Assembly: GCA_002900995.3 (NCBI GenBank)
Contig: CM035305.1
Span: 1,856,812 to 1,920,811, forward strand
Reading direction: 5' to 3'
Source: Ganoderma boninense
Lineage: Eukaryota > Basidiomycota > Agaricomycetes > Polyporales > Polyporaceae
Length of the DNA stretch: 64,000 nt
Numbering within the stretch: the stretch's first letter is position 1; the number at the start of each line of letters is the position of its first letter. Below, in pieces: positions 22,023 to 33,877 of the stretch. Under the pieces are notes generated by a model that saw only the letters and a list, made by a program, of their open reading frames with translations, had not been told where the DNA came from and did no database searches. A program made the translations under genes and the position numbers.

Positions 22023-23241
22023 TTACCGCTTGTACGGCTTGTGCGCGTGGTGCCGGCAGTGGTTCGCATAGTGGCCCTTCTCGCCGCACTGCAGATCCGC
22101 GAAAGAACAAACAAAAAGAAGCGAGGGAACGTGTCAGCGGCGCCGCAATGTACAAACAGGACAACAGCACGCCACACACCTTGTAGCACACGACGTCCTC
22201 GAGGTTTCTCCGCGGCCCCGGAGGCCCACCGGACCCGCCCAGACCGGGTGGATGTGTCCCGGGGAAGTTGCCTCCCGCTCCGCGGTCGAAGTCCGCGTAC
22301 CTGCCGTAGCCCGGTGGGGGCGGACCGAGGTCGCGCACGGACGGGGGCTCGGGTGGCTCGTATGCCTTGGGCGGGGGGATCCCAGGCTTCGGGCTGAGGA
22401 GACAAGGCGAAGGTCAGGGACACGCGGGTTCACACTCGAGGAGGGGGAGGGGTTACGTACTGGCCGCGGGTACAATCGGGACCCATAGGGCAGAAACCGG
22501 TCAGGTACAGTTGACATGCCACCCGGCGGACGTGCTTGCGGGGACAGTTCGGGCCTGTAGAGAGGGAGAGGAGAGATCACACAAGAGGGCGGAAATGAGC
22601 ATCCGTCACGGAAAACGAAGGATACGAACACAAGAAAAGAACGAGTGGAGCGGGCCTTGGCTGGAACGGAGGGGGGGGGAGGAGACATGAAAAATGACAT
22701 GGAGACGGGACGCACCTAGCTTGCAGAAGCCTCTGTTGTAGTCTGGGCACTCCACCCTCCGCTCCTTTGGGTGGGCGTAGAGACACTCGTCGCCGGCAGA
22801 ACAGTAGCCGTACTTGGCATACCACCAGCACTCGGGCATGCGGCGGAGGTTGTACTCATGCAAGAACTCACATGCGTCACCCTTTTTACATAGCCCGCGG
22901 AGCCAGTGCTTACAGACGGTCGCCAGGCGTTCGCGTTCGCGGGGATGTGTTGGGAGCTGCTTTGGCGGCTGGAAATTCTGTACAGATGGGGTGGTATGTC
23001 TGAGAGGACAGTGCAGGGGACCAAGAGGACAGCCAGTCGGTGTGAGAAACAGTCGGCATATCTGGTCGTCTGAGACATGGTCAGGATGGAGCATACGTAG
23101 AAGTGTATGTGTAGGATGCAGACCTTTGTCTAGTTTAATTCCGAGTTCGTTCTTGATATACAGCTCCTCTGCGAAGTTATTTTGGTGGAACTTTGGACTA
23201 ACGATGTCCTGAAGACTGGTCGAAAGAGTTGTGGTCGTCAT
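22023..23241 (-). CDS. YTH1: CPSF30/Yth1, mRNA 3'-end processing zinc-finger protein
   Basis: Subunit of the cleavage and polyadenylation factor in the nucleus; it binds the AAUAAA region of pre-mRNA and bridges poly(A) factors. Start MTTTTLSTSLQDIVSPKFHQ. CCCH fingers in order: CRLFLTPTGCPLGPLHCPLRH; CKHWLRGLCKKGDACEFLHE; CWWYAKYGYCSAGDECLYAH; CPDYNRGFCKLGPNCPRKH; CQLYLTGFCPMGPDCTRG. A Pro/Gly linker follows, and the last exon encodes a zinc knuckle CGEKGHYANHC ending KPYKR. Five CCCH fingers plus a knuckle is the animal CPSF4 layout, also seen in basidiomycetes; budding-yeast Yth1 lacks the knuckle. Four or five introns. The start is confirmed by the family N-terminus. Confidence 0.95.
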
Positions 23242-23490
23242 TGTTCTGCACAGTTGGAGTGCAAGGGGTTGCGCGCAGTAGGCGCACGCAAGCGCACAAG
23301 AAGTCGGAATTTTTAAGGCGCTTAGTCATAGTCTCCTGACATAGTCAAGCCCCCACCCAGGAAATTGGTCGAACCCCCACCGCCTAATGCATTGAAAGCT
23401 CGCGATAATTCTAGAGGTATCTATTCTCTACATTACGCGTATCGAATTAAGGTCCCATAGATCCATGTAAACGGTATACGAATAGTGTGG

Positions 23491-24660
23491 CTACCAGAGA
23501 CCAAGGATTGTGGCCTCTCCACCTGTAGCATTGATTCTTTCTACTCCATCCTGCACTCGCTGAAGCCATTCCTCCTCGCAGCTCTTGGTGCCTGTTTCGG
23601 AAGTTATGGGAGGGGTCAAGTCCCCAACCTCAACGAAGTACACATCATCGAATGGGGTGTCGTTCAACGACGGTCTCCTGTCGATACGAATGGCTGGGCA
23701 CCCGAACGTGGTTAACAGCGTGCTCGTTACTAAGTACGAGAGGTGTGTCGAGGACTGCAGTTCGCCCTCTCTATGGTGTCGCATCTGATTCCCGATACGA
23801 ACAAGTGCTCGCTGATGGCGGACCACTTTCTTCCCACCGGGAAGCGGTCTGTCTAATGAGTTTGCAAGGAGGTAGAAGCGGGTTGTATTCGCTGGAGACA
23901 TAGGCAGCGTTCAGCACTGGGTTGGTAGTGAATAGGGGCAAACTTACAGCGTTCGTTCTGAATGGCAGTCTCGAGAACCTCGAGGCCATCGAACATGTCA
24001 GCACAGTGAGCAGAGCAAATGGCGGCGCTCTCGGGCTCGCCCGATCCTTCGCCGCAGCACGCGACGGCGTTTGCAGCCGCAGACGTTGAGGGAACCTTCA
24101 TGAGAACGGCATTGGGCATCCGCTCTGAAAGGAAACGGGAACACTGGCCGAGAGCCTGCGAAAAGACGGATTAGGCTTGGGCATAGCCATGTGTGGAAGG
24201 GTGTACCTGTTCGTGGCTCATCACCCTCTGGACGTCTTGGAGCTTGACACCGCGTCGTACGATTAAACAGTGCTGGATAGCAAGGGCAAGTTCGCCGCGA
24301 ATGAATACGGAATGCCCAGCCTCCGGGCTGCGGAGAACATCGTAGGTGTCAACGACGGTGCCATAGACACTGTTTTCTTGGGGCAGAACGGCAAAGGGGA
24401 TCTCGGGGGAGACGGCACGGAAGACATCTGTGGACATGTGAGTGGGAGTGGGATTTTGCAGTGAAGTGGACGATGTACCTGGGATGGTAGGCTGCTCGAT
24501 GTAGTGGACAGAGTCGTCGAATCTCTCCACCGCGCACTGGTGGATGGTCAGGATGACGTATGGAATGGAGGCTATGGAGACGCGCTTGCCGACTTACAGA
24601 GTGTGAGTATGAGCCTGGTGGGCCGAGGAAAGCGACTCTAGGCAGTGCAGGAATGTGCAT
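23491..24660 (-). CDS. PHA2: Prephenate dehydratase
   Basis: Converts prephenate to phenylpyruvate, the committed step of phenylalanine biosynthesis in the cytosol. The start MHIPALPRVAFLGPPGSYSH opens the catalytic domain. It continues with AVERFDDSVHYIEQPTIP, DVFRAVSPEIPFAVLPQENS, VYGTVVDTYDVLR, LALAIQHCLIVRRG, HEQALGQCSRFL, VPSTSAAANAV, AAICSAHCADMFDGLEVL and NTTRFYLLANS, which includes the conserved Thr-Arg-Phe substrate motif. The C-terminal third resembles an ACT regulatory domain; RIDRRPSLNDTPFDDVYFVE corresponds to the phenylalanine-binding ESRP region, so feedback inhibition by phenylalanine is plausible though the motif is altered. Four introns. About 320 residues, normal for the fungal enzyme. 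The gene is divergent from the M16 peptidase, with start codons 550 bp apart. Confidence 0.94.
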
Positions 24661-25213
24661 GGATCTCCCACGAAGATGAAGTCGAGGCCGGAGCTTGGGA
24701 TGGTGGAGGCTGGGCGTGAAGCGGACCGAAGTCAGCTGGGCTGTTAGCATACGACGAGCTGCGTGGGCAGCGCGTATCGAGTGGGCTGGCGGAGGGGTGG
24801 CCGGGGACGCCACCACAGTCCCGAGGCGATACCGGGCGGCCACAGAGCGAGAGCATGCTGTCCTCATCTGACATCAGTCGGCGTGAGTGCAGATAGACGC
24901 CCATACTCGCCGGCTGATCGGGGCACGTGAGCGACGTGTGGTGAGGCAGAGCCTGCGCTGGCGGGTGGACGACGTTGAGCAGATCCCCGGCTCAGGCGTC
25001 CCGATTGTGTGGGTGCTGGACTACTAGTACACTACTAGGCCTTTTATCTCGATGTTGGCTGGGGCCGGTGGTTGCTGGATGCGCTTGCTTTCTCGTCTTT
25101 TCGCAGCTTCCAGCCAGACAAGCAGGCTCTTACGCACCTTCCCCGCCTCACCTCCCCGCCATCGCCCCGTGCACCGGTTTCTCCCCTCCGCTTCCCGCTC
25201 CTTCCACTCTAGC
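24661..25213. promoter_or_regulatory. Divergent promoter between prephenate dehydratase and M16 peptidase
   Basis: Shared upstream region. The plus strand from 25052 is open and in frame with the peptidase start (see findings), so part of it may be coding. No other protein is recognised. Confidence 0.45.
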
Positions 25214-28200
25214 ATGCCTGCGCTTGCCCGTGTCCTCTCTCAGAATTCTAGTGCTCTAGAGACCCATGGAAACTTTGACTTGGTCAAACGCTTTAAGCTC
25301 GACTTTGCCGACATCCACGTCTCCAAGTGGAAGAGTCGCACCTCGGGCTTGTCCGTCGTCCATCTAGACTATGACGGTCCGTTTACAATATCCTTGTAGT
25401 CCGCAGATTCTTATGCCACACATTGATCCCACAGCTCCCCTTGTCAATGGTTACTTTGCAGTTGGCACCGAGAGTACGTACCGTTCCCATTCGTCCACAG
25501 ACCAAATCCATGCTTACGAAATCTTCAAGTCTTCAATGATACCGGTTGTCCGCACACCCTCGAACAGTATGTTCTGCCCGCATTACATTACACTCACACA
25601 GATTCTGACCGCCACCCAAGTCTCGTCTTCATGGGTTCTGAGAAATACCCTTACAAGGGCATTATAGATCATCTTGCGAATCGCGGCTTCTCCAATGGCA
25701 CAAACGCATGGACGGATACCGACCACACCGCATACACCGTGTCCACTGCCGGAGAACAGGGCTTCTTGCAACTGCTTCCGATCTATGTAGATCATATTCT
25801 CTACCCTACTCTTACCAAGGCAGGCTTCGTCACCGAGGTTCATCACATTGGAGGAAAGGGCGAAGATTCTGGTGTCGTATACAGCGAGATGCAGGGCCGC
25901 GAGAACACTTCTGGAGACCTTATGGCCCTTCGGTATGTTGAAAATCCTTGAACCTAATGCCTCTCCGGACGCTCAAATTTTGTACAGCATGCAACGGCTT
26001 CTAAACTCTCCCGGAAGCGCCTACCGTAGCGAAACAGGTGGTCTCATGGAAGCACTCCGTGTACTGACTGTAGAGCAGAGTGCGTTCTTCCAGCCGTTCT
26101 CAATCATTTTCGTCATCTAACATGACATTCAAGTCCGCGAATACCACGGCACATACTATGTTCCTCACAACCTTACCCTTATTGTTACTGGCAAGCTAGC
26201 ATCCGGAACTGCATCCCTTCTAGACGTTGTGCAAAACCAGGTGGAGCCTAGTATCGTCAAGCACGGTCAAAACCAAGGCCCCAAGCCACAGGGCTGGAAG
26301 CGTCCTTTCCTCGAGACTGCAAGTGCGCAACGCAACCCTCTCACCACGACCATCAAGGAAACCGTCGAGTTCCCCGAGAAGGATGAGAGTGTCGGCGAGC
26401 TCCAGCTTGGCTACCTCGGTCCTCCACCGACTGCGTTCCTGGAGAGGAAGGCTATTGATATCCTTGGACTCTATTTGACATCTTCGCCGGTGGCGCCGCT
26501 GAACAAGGAATACGTTGAGATTGAGAACCCGCTCTGGTAAGCATGATATCTCCGCTGGATATTATCAACATGTCCCGCTGACACAAGCTCTTCGCTCCCC
26601 TAAGCACATACATCTACTTCAGCGAGGATACCCGCGCAACGCGCGTTGATCTGCCCATCTATATCGGCTCCGTCCCAACAGAACACCTCGACACCTTTGA
26701 CGAGAGGTTCAAAGCGAGTCTGAAGAAGATTGCAGATGAGGGCATCGACATGGACCGTATGGCTATGGTTATCAACCGCGACGAGCGTCAGGTGCGCAAT
26801 ATTCCAGAGAGCAAGGATGGGCTCTGATTCTGAACGGCTATATGCGTAGCTTCGCAGCAAGCTTGAGTCGTCGCAAGGAGATTATTTCTCTGGCAACGTG
26901 ATCACCGACTCTCTGTATGGCTCTGAAGATGGCTCCGATCTTGCACCATCGATGGATGAAATCAACTATTATGCCCAGCTCAAAAAGTGGTCTAGTTCAC
27001 ACTGGGCAGACCTCCTGAACAAGTAATCTCTAGGATTTACGTTAAATGCGAAATAACTGCTCATCCATCGTCATCCCAGATACTATGTTAACTCTCCATC
27101 GATTGTTGTCCGTGGGCGACCCTCCGGCGAGATGGCCGACAGGCTCGATCGTGAGAGAAGGCGCGCATCGCTGCCCAAAAGGACCATCTCGGTTCTAAGG
27201 GTCTCGAGGAGTGTGAACGGACTTTGGAAGCCGCAAAGAAGGAGCACGAGAAGGAGATCCCTACGGACATCTTGAAGTCGTTCCCGGTTCCTGATGTGAA
27301 GAGCATTGCCTGGATACCCATCCAGAGTGCGCAGGAAATGCACGGTGCGAAGGGTCGTGCGCAGACGGCTCAGGGAAACAACTCGCAGTTGGCGAAGCAC
27401 ATCGAGCAGGATGGCAAGCCACTGCCGTTCTTTGTTCAGTACGACCACGTTAAGGTGGGTTTAACCCGCAGAGCTTGAGGTTATCGTTGATAATTAACAT
27501 CAATTTCGGATAGTCCGATTTCGTAACGATTCATGCTTATTTCTCCCTGGCAAAGCTCCCTGATCGCCTTCGCCCGTAAGTGTCTATGCGCATAAGTGAC
27601 GTCCGTCATACTCAACTCCCCTCTTCACAGCCTTATGTCTACCTATCTCTCGTCGTTCTTCTCGCTCCCTGTTACGAGGAGTACTGGTGAGCGATTGGGT
27701 CACGAAGAGGTTGTCCACAGGCTTGACAGCGACACCGTGTCGTACGAGGTCGGATTGGGCGTCAACAACGTGTTCACGGAGACCATGCGTGTCAGTGTCA
27801 AGGTCGAGGCTGCGATGTACGAGTCGGCGATCACCTGGTTAAAGGACCTCCTGTACGGCAGCGAGTTCGACAAGGACAGGTTACAAGTCACCGTCGCGAA
27901 GATCGCACAGTCCCTGCCTGAGTTGAAGCGCGATGGGGACACCGTCCTCGGCTCGGTCTCTGCGGAGCTCCTTTACGACAAGAGCTCGACCAGCCGCATG
28001 GGCGCTGTTGTTCCCCAGATAGAATATATCCCGAAGCTTGTTCAGCAGCTGCAAGAGTCGCCTGCCGAGGTCGTCAAGGACCTGGAGGAAATACGTCGAT
28101 ACCGTGAGTCGATCTAACTGTCTCCGAGCCGGGTTGGAGCTAAATTCCGGTGAACTAGTAACCGACCCTACTGGTGTCCGGATATCCGTCAATGGCGACA

Positions 28201-29269
28201 TTCTTTCTCTCAAGGAGCCGAGGAGCGCATGGGCGCGCCACTTCAGCGAGGCGCTTCCGGTGCGTTACTTAGGGCTTCAGTGTTTCCTGGCGGCGCATAC
28301 ACTCATCTTCGGCCTGTAGGAGAGCGAGCTCGCGCCTCTTCGCCTCGCAGTGGACACGTTGAGCTCGGTCGGGAAGAATCCTGTGAGGCGGGCGGTCGTC
28401 GTTAGTCTGCCGACTATCGAGAGCGCATTCGTGACCCACACCGCGAAGGCCGTCCAGGGCTGGTCGCATCCTGAGTATCCGGCCATACGCGTTGCGATTG
28501 AGGTCCTGAACGCGACTGAGAGTTATCTCTGGGTACGTTGCGTTGCCTCGTTACCGTGAGGGGGAAGAGGCTATCTGACATGCGTCGCAGAGATATATCC
28601 GTGGTTCCGGCCTGGCGTACGGCGCCCACTGTTCGCTGGATCTCGAGGCCGGCTTCGTCGGCTTTACGCTGTACCGGAGCTCGAACAGCATGGAGGCATT
28701 CAAGCAGGCGGCGAGTGTAATCAAGGGGCTTACCGATGGTTCGGTATGTGCTATATCTTGAAGACTACGATCAATGGGGACTGACCTCCTCTACCCTACT
28801 AGATCGCGTTTGACGAGACGGTACTTGACGCTGCGAAGAGTAGCATCGTGTTCGGTGTTGCGAAGAGTGTCTCGACACCAGGACGGGCGGTAAGAGACCC
28901 CTACCTCCCCTTCCATTAAAGGATTGAGGACTGATCACTGCTATTTGCTAGGCACTTATGTCCTTCGTTAACCAAGGCCTCAAGGGAGTCCCGCAAAACC
29001 ACAACATCGACCTCCTCGAGAAGTTCCAGCAGATCTCCAAGGACGACGTTCTCGCTGTCCTCAAGAAGTACTTCCTTCCCCTCTTCGACTCATCGTCCTC
29101 CGTCGCGGTTGTCGTTACTGCACCCGGGAAGGTCGCTCAAGTCTCGGAGGAGCTATCCAGGATCGGGTTCGAGGTCGAGGAGAAGACGCTCCAAGTCGAT
29201 GCCGATGAGGATGGCGAGCTCTCGGAATCGGGATCAGAGAGCGGGAGCGAGAGCGATGACTCTCGCTAG
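25214..29269 (+). CDS. M16-family zinc metallopeptidase (C05D11.1/YOL098C-like)
   Basis: Inverzincin-type peptidase of about 1,050 residues related to yeast YOL098C (SDD3) and C. elegans C05D11.1. First domain: FDLVKRFKLDFADIHVSKWK, LVNGYFAVGTE, then the active-site HTLEH in CPHTLEHLVFMGSEKYPYKG (split by an intron after His-Thr-Leu-Glu-His first base pair), WTDTDHTAYTVSTAGEQGFL, VTEVHHIGGKGEDSGVVYSE with the distal metal-binding Glu. Later regions include VREYHGTYYVPHNLTLIV, IDILGLYLTSSPVAPLNKEY, and the second half VKSIAWIPIQSAQ, FVTIHAYFSLAKLP. The C-terminus is acidic and Ser-rich. Some twelve introns. The Met at 25214 gives the usual family N-terminus; two further in-frame Mets upstream (25052 and 25079) would add an Arg/Ser-rich leader of mitochondrial type. 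Confidence 0.92.
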
Positions 29270-29358
29270 ATCACCATTATTCTATCACACTACCCACTAC
29301 TAATGTGTAGCTATACGAGGGTTCCTGTGCTTCACGGGATGGATATGTAGCATCCAGT

Positions 29359-30878
29359 TCACTTTTTCACCTCCTCACCTTGGGTGTCCGACATGGTGGG
29401 CTCACTGACGGCTGTGTCGTCGGTTTCGGCAGCTTGTTCTCCAATGACCTCTATCATACGCTCGTCGACCTGGCCAGGTTTGAGTTCGACGTTGTCCAGG
29501 AAGTCGTTATCAACCAGAAAGCGGATAGCTTGTGATAGATTGGAGACCGTCATGCGAATCTCCGGAAGCAAGAGCTAAACGGGGGGGTGAGTATGATATT
29601 AATTAGGACAATGGCATCGCGAGTAGGGCTGCGCACATTCCGAAGCAAAGACGGTCGTTGTGCAAAAGGGTTGTACAAAGGTCTTCGAGGTTGTTTAGGC
29701 CGACGTGTCTTGACCAGTTGTGGCAAATTATGGGACGCCTGTGGGCCCTCTCCTGAAGGGGAAACGTCTTCTTCCTCTTCCGCATCCGAGACTTCTTCCT
29801 CCGGAGCAGCGTCGTGAATCTGAATACCTGGAGGTGGTTTCGATGATGTCACCTCAGGAGCGCCATCAGAGTCCGAATCTGAGTCAGAATTAGGATCCGC
29901 GCTGGACGACTCTTCGTGTTTTGAAGTGGCCTAATTGCTGGCCCGAGGATGGTGTAGTGGTCATGGCTGTTGTTCCAGCACCGTTTTGTTGCCTGCCGTC
30001 CCAGCCGTTGTCTCCCCCACCACTCCGGCCTCTTCCTCTGCCACGCCCACGCCCTCGATGGCCCCCTCGTCCTCGCAAGTTTCCTCCATGAACGCCTGGG
30101 CCATCGCCCACTCTCCGCCGCTTCTTCCTATGTCCGTCATCGAACGGAAGTTGGCCGCGTTCGATCGCCTCTCGTTTCCTCTGCTCCTTCTCGGCCACGT
30201 TCTGCGCGGTCGGGAATCTCTTCTTCCGCTCCGCGATCCATGCAGCAATCGCCTCCGGCGTGTCGAGCTTGATGCTCGTGCCCTGTATAGGCACGGGCTT
30301 CCTTCAAAGCCCAAACCATGGCATGAATACGCATACAGCTGACGTAGGCACACGCAGACGCACCCTTTGAGGCTGGGGTCCGCATCCCAATCATCCCTCC
30401 TTTTCCTATGCTCCCAGCCAAATGGGTAGACGAGATGGCGATCCATCATGTGAAGTTCCACGCTCCTCTTCGACCCAGAGAATGTGCATCCCTGTGTCGA
30501 GCATCTGGAGGTACCGGCTTGGTACCAGCCTCCAGGCCCACCATGCCCGTACGAGTGCGTCTGCGTTTGTGGCCGTTGCCCAGCGGACGGACGTAGGTTT
30601 TGGGGTGCGACGAACTGGCTGTATTGGGTACCTGGGACGTATGTCGAAGAGAGTGTGTATCCTTCCGCGGTCACGGAGGGGCGTGCTTGGGTGTAGTACT
30701 GGGCGTATGCCTGGGCATAGTGAGATGCTTGACCGTAGGCGGCGAACTGGGCCTGGCCGTATGGGTTAGAGAGTGCAGCAGTCAAAGCCTGGGCGGCGAT
30801 GTTTCCGGTGGACAGCCCTGCACGAGGAGGGTAGTTGTGTGGTGGGCCAGGGAAGGGCTGGGGGCGGTTGGGCTGCAT
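29359..30878 (-). CDS. RSA1: NUFIP1/Rsa1 homologue, box C/D snoRNP assembly factor
   Basis: NUFIP1 (Rsa1 in yeast) is a nuclear platform for assembling box C/D snoRNPs with the R2TP complex. The start MQPNRPQPFPGPPHNYPPR leads into a Gln/Tyr/Ala-rich segment, then one C2H2-like finger (CSTQGCTFSGSKRSVELHMM with DRH). After an intron comes the NUFIP1 domain: IQGTSIKLDTPEAIAAWIAE, RKKRFPTAQNVAEKEQRK. An Arg-Gly tract (RGRGGHRGRGRGRGRGRSGG) follows, then an acidic region and the C-terminal PEP-like motif KQPRRPLYNPFAQRPSLLR, which in Rsa1 contacts Snu13-bound partners. The last exon encodes LPEIRMTVSNLSQAIRFLVD and ends EEVKK. Two or three introns. An alternative start lies at 30917. Its 3' end is only 89 bp from the stop of the convergent peptidase gene. 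Confidence 0.9.
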
Positions 30879-31562
30879 TGGCGGACAGAGAGCGAGGAAG
30901 CGCCCATGGACGCGCACTTAAACTTTTTTGACGAGTGATGTCGGTAAATGCAATGACGCTGCTCATAATCTCGGAGAATGCTCATAGATGCCGGCGGAAC
31001 CGATCATGAACTTGACCCGAGCTCAACCTCATGTGCTAGCAAGATACTGCACACGAAAGCAATGTCCTTGTTGCACCAGTATACCGTGATTAACATACGC
31101 ATACTTTTACTGTCTATGAGGCGCGCGTATGCACGATAGCACTATGATAGAGCCCAGTTACGTCAGTGGGGGAGCCCGTGAGTTAAAAGCATCATGTTGG
31201 CCTGCGAATCGGGGTGTGCTACATCGGAGGAGAGGGAGACAACGCAACGGACGAGAGGTCAAGATAGGAGCTCGGATCGGGGAGGTACACTGTCGGGGGT
31301 TTTCGGTGATTTTTGATGGGGACAACAGGGATGGGGAAAGATCGAGAGGGGAGAATACGAGCGAGACGGGGGAACCCAGCAGGGCGCCGGGGTGCTGACA
31401 GGAGGGATGGCTGCAGGGGGAAGAGAGAGGAATGTCCGATATCCGGGGGACTGGCCAGTCGGCGACGCACACGTCAGGTGTACGAGCGGGAACCTGACAC
31501 ATCGCCGCCCGGGGTGGAAATCAAGCATCTGGGCCTGCTGACGCCTGATAAACATTGTGTGG
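30879..31562. other. Intergenic, NUFIP1 promoter and KH-gene 3' flank
   Basis: No recognisable coding sequence; only short GC-biased frames that run through the 3' flank of the KH gene. The interval holds the promoter of the NUFIP1 homologue on the minus strand and the 3' untranslated region of the KH gene. Confidence 0.5.
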
Positions 31563-32648
31563 CTAGTCCTGCAATTCCTCCTGCTGTTGCTGATCACGGC
31601 CAACCCTCCGCTCCTTCTCGCTCTCAAGCTGGTTGTACAGGAGGAATAGCGCCTTCTCATTGGCCTCGGGAGTGCCGACGATGGTAAACATGCGCTCGCC
31701 GGTCTCGTCGTGGGGCTCCTTCGCGATGGAGATCTTCGAGCCCGACAGCCGTCGAATCTCGGTAATTTTGGTCCCGTTCCGGCCGATGATGCACCCGACC
31801 ATATCCGACGGGATGGAGATGTTCTGCGTGCGGAGGTTCGTGGGCTGTGGTGATGATGGCGAGTTTGGGGAAGGTGATGTGCGGCCACGGCCCTCGCCAT
31901 TACTCCTCCTGCCGGTCTGCGGGCGACGGCCCGAGCGGTCGTCGCCCGTGCCTGGGTGGAAGAGCACTGTGCCGACACCGCGTTCCCAGTCCTCGAGAAG
32001 ACAGCGACCGATCTCTTCGATGGCCCGACCTATCGATTCAGAGGACCCTTGCACCTCCACGATACGCTCTGTGGATTGGGGGAGCATATCCTTCGAGGCG
32101 ACCATCCGCGCTCCCGAGGAGTCCTGGATGGCTTTGATCTTCAAACCGTTCCTGCCAATCACACTGCCCATGAGGTTGTGTGAGATGAGAAGGCGAATGG
32201 CAGTAGTGGGTGAAGAGGAGTTTGACGTGACGGGGGAGGATGGATTGGCAGAGACGAGTTGGGAGACAATGAGGGAGTACGCCTGCAATATGCGCATTAA
32301 AATCCATGCGATTGCACCGAATAGTCTGTACGCACCTTAGCCACACCCTCCACGGAGCCAGTCACTGTCAGAACCCGCTCGTGAACCCCGGGAATGACTT
32401 TGCTGACGCCAGCTTTGACGCCTGTCTGTTCCCGGAGTTCTGCGACGTTTTTACCGGCCTTCCCAATGATTACCCCGGCATCTTTGGTGCTCACAAGCGC
32501 GCGAAGGGTGAGACTATCGTTGCCAGCCGGGGTAGGGGAGCGGGACTGAGGAGCAGAGCCTGCGGCAGGACGAATCAGAGTGGGGAGCGGGGACTGCAGA
32601 AGGGGAGAACGCACCAGCGTCGCGGGGAACGGGGGCGTCGGAGGGCAT
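31563..32648 (-). CDS. Triple-KH RNA-binding protein (PCBP/Pbp2/Rnc1-like)
   Basis: Single-strand RNA-binding regulator of mRNA stability or translation, cytoplasmic and nuclear by family. Start MPSDAPVPRDAG at 32648; a 51-bp intron then joins SAPQSRSPTPAGNDSLTLRA. KH1: LRALVSTKDAGVIIGKAGKN with GKAG loop. After a second intron KH2: IRLLISHNLMGSVIGRNGLK (GRNG). A Ser/Pro/Arg linker separates KH3: ISIPSDMVGCIIGRNGTKIT (GRNG) ending LLYNQLESEKERRVG and a Gln-rich tail. All three GxxG loops are intact, so all can bind nucleic acid. Two introns, about 330 residues. It resembles S. pombe Rnc1 and yeast Pbp2/Hek2; orthology to one of them is not decided by sequence alone. Confidence 0.93.
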
Positions 32649-33097
32649 GGTAAGGATGAGAGGGAGAGGGGAGGGAAAGGCGGGGAGTAGAGGGAGCGAG
32701 GAGGACAGGGGAGGACGATGTGAAGGTGGACGAGCAAAAGCTTGCAAACAAGTGCGGAAGACTCGTCCAGACCGGCGCAGTCTCGGCATCTCCCCGCCCG
32801 CGGAGCTGCCTTTTCGCACTCCGCCCGCGCCGACACAACCTCATTGACTCGCTCGAGCCATCGCCTCCAACGACGACACCCAGAACATTTGCCATCCGCA
32901 CACACAATAAAAGCTATGTTGTACAAGTAACCGGAGGCCGTAGCGCTGTCCTCCTCGGCAACGGTAGTATCATATTCGATCGTCGTCCCCGCGAAACAGG
33001 CATACGAGAGCTATAGGCGTAGTACATGGAGTATGTCATGGCACGAATCATAGAGGAGCGCGAGGGGCGGGAGTGGGAAGCCATGCAATCGTTCCAT
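32649..33097. promoter_or_regulatory. KH-gene promoter and uL13 3' flank
   Basis: A GC-rich, pyrimidine-rich block (on the minus strand) at 32600-32720 precedes the KH start, and a more A/T-rich part near 32900-33000 belongs to the 3' flank of the ribosomal-protein gene. No gene seen. Confidence 0.45.
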
Positions 33098-33877
33098 CTA
33101 GTACCCAAGCTGCGCGAGCTTTTCAAAAGATGGTGTCGCATCAACCAAGGCCTTTTGGCGCAGCTTGAGGGCCGCGGTCTAGGCATGTGACAGTCAGACG
33201 GACGGTGCTGGGAGATAAGCAAAGCAAGTTTCCTGACCTTGCGCTCATGGAAGGCCTGGGCCTTGACCTTCCTCTTCTCCTCCAGGCGATCAACGACGTC
33301 CTTGTAGCCCCAGCCAACCTCGTGGGACAGACGCTAGAAACCCATCGTGTTCTGTATCGGGCCGCTGGTGGAAAGAGAAAGGCCTGCTTTCACGTACCTT
33401 GACCGTACAGTACTTGCGACCGGGCTTCAGACGCAATACCCTGAGAGCCTCAGGGACAACCATGCGCTTCTTTCTGTCGTAGGGAGGAGGGACGCCCTCG
33501 AACAACTTGAGGCGCTCCAGAGCAGCCGCGCCGCGGGCAGTCTTGTGGGGAACCATGCCGCGAATGGCCCGGTAGAGTATCTTCGAGGGTGCACGGTGGT
33601 GGAAAGGGCCGGACTTTTTCGGGTTGACAATGTGACGCTTGTGGAGGAAGTTGTGGTACCGCAACTGCTCGAAGGTGTTAAGTCTCATTCACTGGCACCG
33701 AGGACGGACTGCACGCACCTTGTTGCGGAAGAAACTGCCAGAAATGTTGATCTCCTCGCACCGGACGACAACAATCTTCTGGCCATTGAGGACTTGCTTC
33801 GAGATAATTGAAGCAAGTCGGCCCAGAAGATGGCCCTTGCCGTCTATGACAATTGGGGTGGAGGAGAAGGTGGCCAT
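33098..33877 (-). CDS. RPL16: 60S ribosomal protein uL13 (L16/L13a)
   Basis: Structural protein of the large cytosolic subunit. Start [20 protein letters not shown], then [20 protein letters not shown] and [13 protein letters not shown]; second exon [60 protein letters not shown]; third exon from [20 protein letters not shown]; last exon [20 protein letters not shown] and stop. About 200 residues, complete. Three coding introns. A further non-coding exon seems to lie upstream (around 34015-34079), joined by an intron with gtgaga donor and cgcag acceptor to the leader at about 33957; leader introns are common in fungal ribosomal-protein genes. Confidence 0.96.
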
